A stretch of DNA of 13,431 nucleotides from CAVZLD01 sp964522605 (GTDB lineage: Bacteria; Planctomycetota; Planctomycetia; Pirellulales; Pirellulaceae): NCBI GenBank assembly GCA_964522605.1, contig CAZFWV010000182.1:1-13431 (forward strand), written 5' to 3'. The position numbers and the translations under genes are program-made. The notes beneath the pieces are model-generated. The model worked only from the letters and a program-made list of their open reading frames with translations. It was not told the origin of the DNA and did not search any database. This document shows, piece by piece, positions 8,848-13,431 of this stretch (position 1 is the first letter of the stretch; every line of letters begins with the position of its first letter).

Positions 8848-8874
8848 CCCCTCGCCCCGTTTCGGGGAGAGGGG
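8848..8874. repeat. GC-rich hairpin, 12-bp arms with one mismatch, 3-nt loop
   Basis: CCCCTCGCCCCG (8848-8859) pairs with CGGGGAGAGGGG (8863-8874) across a TTT loop, with a single G-A mismatch. No run of T follows on either strand, so it is not a classical terminator. It is more like a dispersed hairpin repeat of the kind common between planctomycete genes. Confidence 0.6.
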
Positions 8875-8940
8875 CTTTCAACTCGCCACAATTCACGAGG
8901 AATCTTGGGACTTTGGAATGCCGTGCCCCCTCATCCCCAG

Positions 8941-8973
8941 CCCTTCTCCCCCCGCAAAGCCGGGGGAGAAGGG
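8941..8973. repeat. Perfect 12-bp GC-rich hairpin in a dispersed repeat
   Basis: CCCTTCTCCCCC (8941-8952) pairs perfectly with GGGGGAGAAGGG (8962-8973) around a 9-nt loop. The right arm belongs to the 43-bp sequence repeated in inverted orientation at the end of the window. Confidence 0.7.
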
Positions 8974-9002
8974 AGCTAAGATTTCGGTTTGTTCATTGCC
9001 TG
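8960..9002 (+). repeat. Dispersed repeat, copy A
   Basis: This 43-bp sequence matches the reverse complement of 13389-13431 at 41 of 43 positions. It starts with the GC-rich hairpin arm and ends in ATTTCGGTTTGTTCATTGCC-TG. Read on the minus strand, both copies encode the peptide GNEQTEILAPFSPG. The identity stops at about 9002 on the right; the left limit cannot be seen because the other copy runs off the window. Confidence 0.85.
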
Positions 9003-9047
9003 TCAGAACTTCCCCTGTTTCCGAGTCGAAGACATTTTCAACAGGCC

Positions 9048-9109
9048 AGGGCGAGGCTCCTGCCGAGGTGGAGTTGATCACCCTATCCGCTCGGCAGGTG
9101 TCTCGCCCT
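9048..9109. repeat. Imperfect inverted repeat, 20-bp arms (17/20), 22-nt loop
   Basis: The arm at 9048-9067 (AGGGCGAGGCTCCTGCCGAG) pairs with 9090-9109, differing at three consecutive central positions (GCT versus ACA on the complementary reading). The loop carries a TGATCA palindrome. The left arm contains the 12-bp direct repeat bordering the MITE-like element, which suggests that element landed inside this older repeat. Confidence 0.65.
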
Positions 9110-9237
9110 CCCGGTTCTGAGAATACGTTCAAGTGTCAAGAAGCCACAGGCAACATCATCGCGAGAATTCAAATTCGCGTAAAGAGGAAGCACAGATCAA
9201 ATGAACGTGAAGGATGATCAACGCGCCAATCAGTGGA

Positions 9238-9269
9238 GCTCCGTACCGTCCGTCCGATCCGTGGTTCCT
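9238..9269 (+). repeat. CCGT-rich dispersed tract, copy 1
   Basis: This 32-bp tract starts GCTCCGT and ends GTTCCT. It aligns without gaps to 13161-13192 in the same orientation at 25 of 32 positions. Internal TCCGT units make it semi-repetitive. Function unknown. Confidence 0.5.
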
Positions 9270-9418
9270 TCATTTTCTTCTCTCCCTGGGTACGGCAATA
9301 ACCCTCGCTCGTGCTGCCCTCGTTGCGCACTCCTCTACTGGTTGTATCCCCAAGAAAACCTGCTAGCCTGCACACAGAGATAATGATTCTCCGAACTCCT
9401 TTCAGTGGGAAGCGTGAA

Positions 9419-10651
9419 ATGGGCAGCAGCAACAGATCATCTCGACGCGAGTTCTTGAAGACGACGGGCGCCGCCTCGGCTGCCTTCACGATTGTTCCGC
9501 GTCATGTGCTGGGTGGAGAAGACTACGTGCCTCCCAGCGAGACGTTCAATGGTGCGTTGATTGGTGTGGGAGGCCGCGGGCCCGGTACGTTCACGAGGAT
9601 GAGTGAGGGATTGAATGTCAGGAAGGTGGCGGAATGCGATGTGCGCTGGGTAGATCGTGCCGACAACCAGACCAAGTACACGGATTTCCGCCGCGTGCTG
9701 GACCGGTCTGACATCGATCTGGTGGCGATTGCCACACCCCCTCATTGGCACGCGCTGATTTCGATCGCGGCCGCCGAAGCGGGAAAAGATGTGCTCTGCG
9801 AAAAACCGATGACCCGCTTCATCGCAGAAGGACGGGCTGTCGTAAATGCCTTCAAGCGTTACGGTCGCATTTTTCAAGTCGGGACGTTCGGCCGTTTTGG
9901 AGCGAGCCGGAAGAAAGACAACATCCTGACCCATAAGATCATGAAAAGCGGTCTGCTGAATCCATGTCGGGCAGTTCGTATTGAACGCGGTGGATTCAAG
10001 ATCAAGGAATGGAGCGGTCGGCCTGGACTCGAGCCGAAGCCGGTTCCAGCCAATCTGGATTGGAACATGTACTGTGGCCCATCACCTCTTAAGCCATACG
10101 TTCCCCAACGCGTTGGGGGAACGCACCGCGGTTACTGGGACTATGAGGGCGGCGGCTTGGCCGATATGGGACAGCACCACTTCGATCCCGTTCAGTGGAT
10201 CTATGCCAAGGATGACACCAGTCCGGTTGAGATTGAGGCCTTTGCGCCGCCGGCTCATCCCGAAGTTACCGGGGTCTGGGCTTGGGTCGAATTGAAGTAT
10301 GCCGATGGCCTGACAATCGTGATGGATAGTGGCGAGTGGGGGCCGGCGTACGACCGCCAAGAGAAACGCGATGTGAGCTTGAATGACCTGAGCGAGGAAG
10401 ATCGCAAGAAGGTCGAAGAAATGCCGGATCCAGAGCCACTCGTTTCCTTCGCGGAAGCGGTGAAAACTCGAAAACAACCTGGCGGAAATGCCGAAGCCGC
10501 CCACCGTTGTGCTTGCCTCCTGCATCTGGCAAACATTGCGATTCGCGTCGGCCGGAAGATTCAGTATGACCCAGTCAACGAACAGATTATCGGCGATGAG
10601 GAGGCAAATCGTCTGGTCAATCAGCCCATGCGTGCGCCTTGGCATCTGTGA
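9419..10651 (+). CDS. Tat-exported Gfo/Idh/MocA-family NAD(P)-dependent oxidoreductase
   Basis: A 410-aa predicted sugar or cyclitol dehydrogenase. The N terminus has a Tat signal with twin arginines R9-R10 (SSRREFLKTTG), a weakly hydrophobic stretch and a likely cleavage region near HVLGG, so it should act outside the cytoplasm. The Rossmann domain shows GALIGVGGRGPG (45-56) and the family motif EKP (E128-K129-P130) after ATPPHWHALISIAAAEAGKD. The substrate domain has GGGLADMGQHHFDPVQW (244-260), whose histidines are candidate catalytic residues. The ATG at 9419 has GGGA at 9407-9410 and gives a normal short n-region. An in-frame ATG at 9383 would add 12 residues before it and is less likely. 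The HEAT-DUF1080 gene follows 52 bp downstream, suggesting one operon. Family members oxidise or reduce sugar C3 or related hydroxyls; some act as GH109-type glycosidases. Substrate unknown. Confidence 0.93.
   Translation: MGSSNRSSRREFLKTTGAASAAFTIVPRHVLGGEDYVPPSETFNGALIGVGGRGPGTFTRMSEGLNVRKVAECDVRWVDRADNQTKYTDFRRVLDRSDIDLVAIATPPHWHALISIAAAEAGKDVLCEKPMTRFIAEGRAVVNAFKRYGRIFQVGTFGRFGASRKKDNILTHKIMKSGLLNPCRAVRIERGGFKIKEWSGRPGLEPKPVPANLDWNMYCGPSPLKPYVPQRVGGTHRGYWDYEGGGLADMGQHHFDPVQWIYAKDDTSPVEIEAFAPPAHPEVTGVWAWVELKYADGLTIVMDSGEWGPAYDRQEKRDVSLNDLSEEDRKKVEEMPDPEPLVSFAEAVKTRKQPGGNAEAAHRCACLLHLANIAIRVGRKIQYDPVNEQIIGDEEANRLVNQPMRAPWHL
10099..10123. repeat. Strong intragenic hairpin/palindrome in the oxidoreductase gene
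   Basis: CGTTCCCCAACG (10099-10110) is followed directly by CGTTGGGGGAACG (10111-10123), giving 12 paired bases with one bulged G. It lies in codons for the VPQRVGGT stretch before the GGGLADMG motif. It may be chance, or a small repeat captured in the reading frame. Confidence 0.5.
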
Positions 10652-10690
10652 ATCATTGATCACTGCGCAACCAACGGTGAAAATGTAATT

Positions 10691-10695
10691 AAGGA
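10691..10695 (+). promoter_or_regulatory. Ribosome binding site of the HEAT-DUF1080 gene
   Basis: AAGGA lies 8 nt before the ATG at 10704. An in-frame TAA at 10686-10688 sits immediately upstream, so the protein cannot begin earlier. This makes the absence of a signal peptide a real property of this sequence. Confidence 0.75.
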
Positions 10696-10703
10696 CTCAA
10701 TTC

Positions 10704-12128
10704 ATGATCGCTGCGGATGATCTTTCGAAAGTCGTTGAGAAGTTTCCATCGCCCGATGATCAGGGGATTTTGAGTGGGGCGGATCGTGAGGCGATGTTGC
10801 AGGCCGTTGCGGAAATGCAGTCGCTTGGTCGAGACGGAGTTGTCGCCCTCGTCAACTTGCTGAAAGGACCTGCTCAGGGAGGAGACACACGACCGCACCA
10901 TCTGTTGCATGCGCTGGCGGTCTCCGTTTCTGCCCAGGACAGTGAACTGCGGAAAACGGTTGCCGAAGCGCTCGCCTCGACGCTGCAACCGGATCGGCCG
11001 CGCGAGGTGAATGCGTTTGTCATTCGTCAGCTCCAGGTGGCAGGTGGCGTAGAAGTCGTACCCGTGCTCGGCCAAGTTCTCTCCGATCCGGAACTGTGTG
11101 AGCCCGCGACGCAGGCCTTGTTGGCGATCGGATCGGCGGCCGCCGAAACGCTCAGAAATGCCTTGTCCGAGGTCCCCGATCCCTGTCGACTGACGGTCGC
11201 ACAGGCTCTGGGAGTCCTGCGCGATCAGCCCTCGGTGCCGGCACTGACCGATCTGTTGACGAGTGCCGACGAAGAGTTGCGCTTGGCCGCGGTATGGGGG
11301 TTGGCGCGCATCGGCCAACCTTCCAGCATCAACTCGGTTCTCCAGGCGGCCGATGACGCAACAGGATATGAACGCATCAAAGCGACCCAGGCCTGTCTGC
11401 TGTTGGCCGAGAATCTGGCTCACGCCGACGAAAAAGACGATGCGCGACGCGTTTATCAGCACTTGCAGGAAACTCGGACCGATGAACGCGAACGATATGT
11501 GCGCGAAGCCGTCTCGATCGGTTTGGCCGCGATCGATGGGACTTCCCAAGATGATGCGTGGCGAGTTCTCCTCGATGGCTCCGATCTGTCCGCCTGGCAG
11601 AACGCCCGCGGTGGAGCGCCCAGTGACGGGTGGGTTCTGGAAGACGGTGCGGTCGTTCGCAAACGTCAGGCCGGCGATCTCTGGACCAAAGATCGGTTTG
11701 GAGATTTCGTGCTCGATTTGGAATTCAAAACAACCGGAAATAGTGGAGTCTTCATCCGAACCGACAAACCGACTGATAATGTGCAGACGGGAATCGAAAT
11801 CCAGATCTATACGCCCTCCAAGCAACCGGGCAAGCACACATGTGGCGCGGTCTATGACTGTCTCGCTCCCAGCAAAATTGTCGATCGTCCGAACGAGTGG
11901 AATCACCTGGTGATCACGACCAAGGATCAGAGGATCCAGGTGGAGATGAACGGAGAGCAAATCATCGAGATGGACCTGAATGAGTGGAGTGAGCCGGGCA
12001 AGAATCCGGATGGCACGGACAACAAGTTCCGTAATGCGCTGAAAGACTTCAAGCGCGAAGGCCATATTGGTTTGCAGGATCACGGGGCCGAGGTTGCCTA
12101 TCGCAACATGCGAATCCGGCCCCTATAA
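10704..12128 (+). CDS. HEAT-repeat protein with C-terminal DUF1080 (3-keto-disaccharide hydrolase family) domain
   Basis: A 474-aa two-part protein. Residues about 25-275 are helical HEAT-like repeats; examples are PATQALLAIGSAAAETLRNAL (134-154) and the SADEELRLAAVWGLARIGQP segment (187-206). Residues about 285-474 are a DUF1080 domain (Pfam 3-keto-disaccharide hydrolase, concanavalin-like fold). Its typical marks are LLDGSDLSAW (289-298), FVLDLEFKTTGNSGVFIR (335-352), EIQI (365-368), GAVYD (381-385), EWNHL (398-402), GHIGLQDHG (453-461) and YRNMRI (466-471). Family members are linked to hydrolysis of 3-keto-glycosides. The neighbour 52 bp upstream is a Gfo/Idh oxidoreductase that could make such a 3-keto product. 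Oddly, no signal peptide is visible and a stop codon blocks any longer N terminus, whereas DUF1080 proteins are commonly exported. The HEAT part may bind a protein partner. Activity is inferred. Confidence 0.9.
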   Translation: MIAADDLSKVVEKFPSPDDQGILSGADREAMLQAVAEMQSLGRDGVVALVNLLKGPAQGGDTRPHHLLHALAVSVSAQDSELRKTVAEALASTLQPDRPREVNAFVIRQLQVAGGVEVVPVLGQVLSDPELCEPATQALLAIGSAAAETLRNALSEVPDPCRLTVAQALGVLRDQPSVPALTDLLTSADEELRLAAVWGLARIGQPSSINSVLQAADDATGYERIKATQACLLLAENLAHADEKDDARRVYQHLQETRTDERERYVREAVSIGLAAIDGTSQDDAWRVLLDGSDLSAWQNARGGAPSDGWVLEDGAVVRKRQAGDLWTKDRFGDFVLDLEFKTTGNSGVFIRTDKPTDNVQTGIEIQIYTPSKQPGKHTCGAVYDCLAPSKIVDRPNEWNHLVITTKDQRIQVEMNGEQIIEMDLNEWSEPGKNPDGTDNKFRNALKDFKREGHIGLQDHGAEVAYRNMRIRPL

Positions 12129-12150
12129 AAGACCGTCGCACACACCGCCA

Positions 12151-13053
12151 TCAGCGCTTGGTCAGTTTTTCAAAGACTTCACGCTGCTCGATCATGGCTG
12201 CGACTTTGTCGGCTGGATCGCGGCGAGCTTCCAGCAGGATCCACCCAGAATAGTCCATGTTCAGGAACAATTGCATTAAGTCCGCGTACGGATAGTCGCC
12301 CTCATTCAACTCGCGGACATGCACGGTATCGGCCAATCGATCTTTTACGAGATTGAAATTTGCCGCGAGACCTTCTCCTTGTAGGTCCTCGCCGTTCGAG
12401 TTCCAGCAAACTCCCACATTGGGGTGATTCGCCACGTCGAAGATGGCTTTCATCACCGGCAACGCACTGGTTCCGCTTCCGTGCACTTCGACGCGAATCT
12501 TCTGCCCCAAGTCTTGCGCATAGGCCCCGACAACGTTTAGCGCACGCCCGATTTGCTCAATCGTCTTCTCCTGGGGTACGCCGCGCGCAAAACCGTTGGG
12601 CTTCACCTTCACTCCAGAGCCGCCGCAGTCGTGCATCAATTTCACGTATTGCTTCGTCAGCTCAATGTTTTGCTTCACCTTTTCCGGGTCAGCTTCGTGA
12701 AATTGGGCATTCGAACCATAGCCCACCAGGGTTACGGGGCTATCCGCAAAGCGACTGCGCACGTCCTTTCGCTGCGCTGCCGACAGATTGGGTTCGACCT
12801 TATGCGCATGTTCCGTCCGCAATTCAACTCCCAGCAAACCCGACTTCTCACACGCGTCGATGAGGGTCGGAAGGTCCATGTCCTTGCCCCACTGATAGGT
12901 AACCAGCCCAAATCTCATGTTTGAGGCCGTGGTATCGTCAGCCGCTCGGATAAGGTTCGGCCAAGCGCTGAGTGTCGCGGCAGTCAGTCCGAATGCAGAG
13001 GTCTGCAAGAAATCGCGCCGCGTAACATGCGTGTGTTGATACGATCGAGTCAT
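12151..13053 (-). CDS. Tat-exported sugar phosphate isomerase/epimerase-like TIM-barrel protein (AP_endonuc_2 fold)
   Basis: A 300-aa protein. The N terminus carries a Tat signal with R12-R13 (VTRRDFLQTSAFGLTAATLSA), probably cleaved near IRAAD. A xylose-isomerase-like TIM barrel follows: FGLVTYQWG (48-56), GLLGVELRTEH (72-82), SGVKVKPNG (146-154), IRVEVHGSG (186-194), VGVCWNSNGED (213-223), DTVHVREL (242-249) and WILLEAR (271-277). E77, E189, H245 and E275 are candidate metal or acid/base residues. The strand that often carries an Asp/His metal pair reads W217-N-S-N220 here, so metal binding may be altered. The ATG at 13053 is preferred over the GTG at 13104: AGGA (complement of 13062-13065) is 8 nt upstream and it gives a proper Tat n-region. 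It is convergent with the DUF1080 gene, 22 bp apart. Isomerase, epimerase or lyase activity on a sugar is likely; the substrate is unknown. Confidence 0.9.
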   Translation of the reverse strand: MTRSYQHTHVTRRDFLQTSAFGLTAATLSAWPNLIRAADDTTASNMRFGLVTYQWGKDMDLPTLIDACEKSGLLGVELRTEHAHKVEPNLSAAQRKDVRSRFADSPVTLVGYGSNAQFHEADPEKVKQNIELTKQYVKLMHDCGGSGVKVKPNGFARGVPQEKTIEQIGRALNVVGAYAQDLGQKIRVEVHGSGTSALPVMKAIFDVANHPNVGVCWNSNGEDLQGEGLAANFNLVKDRLADTVHVRELNEGDYPYADLMQLFLNMDYSGWILLEARRDPADKVAAMIEQREVFEKLTKR

Positions 13054-13160
13054 GGCGTGGATCCTGCGAAGGAGGTGGGTGAGCGATTCACGGGCAGTAG
13101 CCACAGCATACCGTGATTTGGGTCATTGCCATAGTCGGTCATTGAGCGCGAATCCGTGCT

Positions 13161-13192
13161 GCTCCGTCCGGTCCGTAACGTCCGTAGTTCCT
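13161..13192 (+). repeat. CCGT-rich dispersed tract, copy 2
   Basis: Same length and orientation as 9238-9269, 25 of 32 positions identical. It runs directly into a CTCTCC-type pyrimidine tract. Confidence 0.5.
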
Positions 13193-13256
13193 CTCCCTCT
13201 CCCTCTCACGCACCGGTTTTCGGAGACGACGTGCGACACTCGGGAGATTCGATGTG

Positions 13257-13272
13257 CCGCGGGCAACCGCGG
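13257..13272. repeat. CCGCGG-GCAA-CCGCGG hairpin
   Basis: Two perfect CCGCGG hexamers (13257-13262 and 13267-13272) enclose GCAA. Transcribed on the plus strand, this is a 6-bp GC stem with a GNRA-type tetraloop. No U tract follows, so it is not a classical terminator. Confidence 0.5.
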
Positions 13273-13388
13273 ATTCGCGTGCGCGGAATCACGCTGCATT
13301 CCTCGACGCCGACGACGGGGTGCCGTAGAATCGTGGATTCACTCTCTCTCCCGCACGGAGGTCGTGCAGGTTGCACGTGGTTGGTTGG

Positions 13389-13431
13389 CAGGCAATGAAC
13401 AAACCGAAATCCTCGCTCCCTTCTCCCCCGG
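13389..13431 (-). repeat. Dispersed repeat, copy B (inverted, cut by the window end)
   Basis: The reverse complement of this segment matches 8960-9002 at 41 of 43 positions, with differences only in the TAA/GAG triplet after the hairpin arm. The window ends inside the hairpin, so the element continues beyond it. With copy A it brackets the Gfo/Idh, DUF1080 and TIM-barrel genes as a long inverted pair. Confidence 0.85.

Larger units (their letters stand above)
8795..9047. mobile_element. Candidate MITE-like element with terminal inverted repeats and 12-bp flanking direct repeats
   Basis: GGCTGTTGAAAA (8795-8806) and TTTTCAACAGGCC (9035-9047) are inverted relative to each other, allowing one indel. 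They are immediately flanked by identical 12-bp direct repeats AGGGCGAGGCTC at 8783-8794 and 9048-9059. This is the structure of a small non-autonomous element with a target duplication. Inside are two strong hairpins and no transposase. Against it: 12 bp is an unusual duplication length, and the second copy of the inner repeat at the window end does not extend to these termini. Confidence 0.45.
8705..9418. other. Repeat-rich intergenic region without a supported gene
   Basis: This stretch of about 710 bp separates two divergently oriented genes. Short open frames exist (for example 8893-9132 on the minus strand) but run through dispersed repeats and hairpins and have no family resemblance. 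It holds a MITE-like element, two GC-rich hairpins, an arm-mismatched inverted repeat and a CCGT-rich tract, listed separately. Promoters for rhaT and the oxidoreductase must lie here, but no -35/-10 pair is convincing. Confidence 0.7.
13054..13431. other. Intergenic region upstream of the TIM-barrel gene, no supported gene
   Basis: It should contain the promoter of the TIM-barrel gene (minus strand), but I see no convincing -35/-10 pair. It holds a pyrimidine tract (CTCTCC repeats near 13191-13207), a CCGCGG-GCAA-CCGCGG hairpin, three alternating GCACG/CGTGC 5-mers and the start of a dispersed repeat. A plus-strand frame from 13079 stays open to the window end but looks non-coding. Confidence 0.6.

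Noticed and set aside
8918..9217. 99-codon plus-strand frame in the repeat region
   Set aside because: It lies entirely in hairpin and inverted-repeat DNA and overlaps an opposite frame of the same kind; no ribosome binding site or domain.
9379..9384. GATAAT as a -10 box of the oxidoreductase operon
   Set aside because: A good -10 match, but no -35 at the right distance. Not supported enough to list.
8705..9418. CRISPR array or tRNA gene in the repeat-rich gap
   Set aside because: The repeats are few, unequal in length and inverted, with no regular spacers. No cloverleaf or tRNA-like arms were recognised.
10689..12083. 464-codon open frame on the minus strand, antisense to the HEAT-DUF1080 gene
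   Set aside because: It spans almost the whole sense gene, has no recognisable domain, and its composition is that expected of an antisense shadow in GC-rich coding DNA. The sense frame has clear HEAT and DUF1080 motifs and a good ribosome binding site.
12129..12150. Bidirectional terminator between the DUF1080 and TIM-barrel genes
   Set aside because: The 22-bp gap has no stem-loop. The TTTTT at about 12166-12170 lies inside the TIM-barrel coding end without a preceding hairpin.
13054..13104. GTG start at 13104 for the TIM-barrel protein
   Set aside because: It would put a 28-residue stretch before the twin arginines. The ATG at 13053 has AGGA 8 nt upstream and a typical Tat n-region.
13069..13431. 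Plus-strand frame open from GTG 13079 to the window end, preceded by AAGGAGGT at 13069-13076
   Set aside because: The Shine-Dalgarno-like sequence is only 3 nt from the GTG. The translation is Ser/Arg/Cys-rich, passes through the CCGT tract, pyrimidine repeats and the dispersed repeat, and resembles no family.

Overview
The window looks like a planctomycete chromosome, probably Pirellulaceae or a Rhodopirellula-like relative. This is inferred from four things together: a giant protein with an N-terminal LEPR-XLL-type motif (here LETRCLLAGD), a planctomycete-style Sigma70_ECF factor, Tat-exported Gfo/Idh/MocA and AP_endonuc_2-fold proteins, and a HEAT-DUF1080 fusion. The intergenic DNA is also littered with short dispersed hairpin repeats.

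Layout. (1) 169-6774 (+) encodes a 2201-aa modular surface or secreted protein: LamG-like domain, four cadherin-like repeats, three lamin-tail-like domains, a CBM-like region, an Fn3/Ig-like domain, a CotH kinase domain, another Ig-like domain, a fourth lamin-tail domain, a two-loop dockerin-like module and a low-complexity tail. (2) 7065-7631 (+) encodes an ECF-type sigma factor. (3) 7628-8704 (-) encodes a RhaT-type L-rhamnose/H+ symporter whose stop overlaps the sigma-factor stop tail to tail. (4) 8705-9418 holds no convincing gene but is a mosaic of hairpins, inverted repeats and a MITE-like element. (5) 9419-10651 (+) and 10704-12128 (+) form a likely two-gene operon: a Tat-exported Gfo/Idh/MocA oxidoreductase, then a HEAT-DUF1080 protein with no visible signal peptide. 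(6) 12151-13053 (-), convergent with that pair, encodes a Tat-exported sugar isomerase/epimerase-like TIM barrel. (7) 13054-13431 has no convincing gene. It carries a relative of a CCGT-rich repeat and, at the window edge, an inverted copy of the hairpin repeat near rhaT.

How it may fit together. A Gfo/Idh oxidoreductase, a DUF1080 (3-keto-disaccharide hydrolase family) protein and an AP_endonuc_2 TIM barrel are the kinds of enzyme associated with oxidation-based cleavage of glycosides through 3-keto intermediates. With a RhaT-family transporter nearby, the right half is best read as a small sugar-processing neighbourhood. No substrate can be assigned from sequence. The most unusual points are the apparent compartment mismatch (signal-less DUF1080 protein between two Tat-exported partners), the kinase-bearing dockerin giant, the sigma factor with no kinase gene beside it, and a repeat present in opposite orientations on either side of the sugar cassette.
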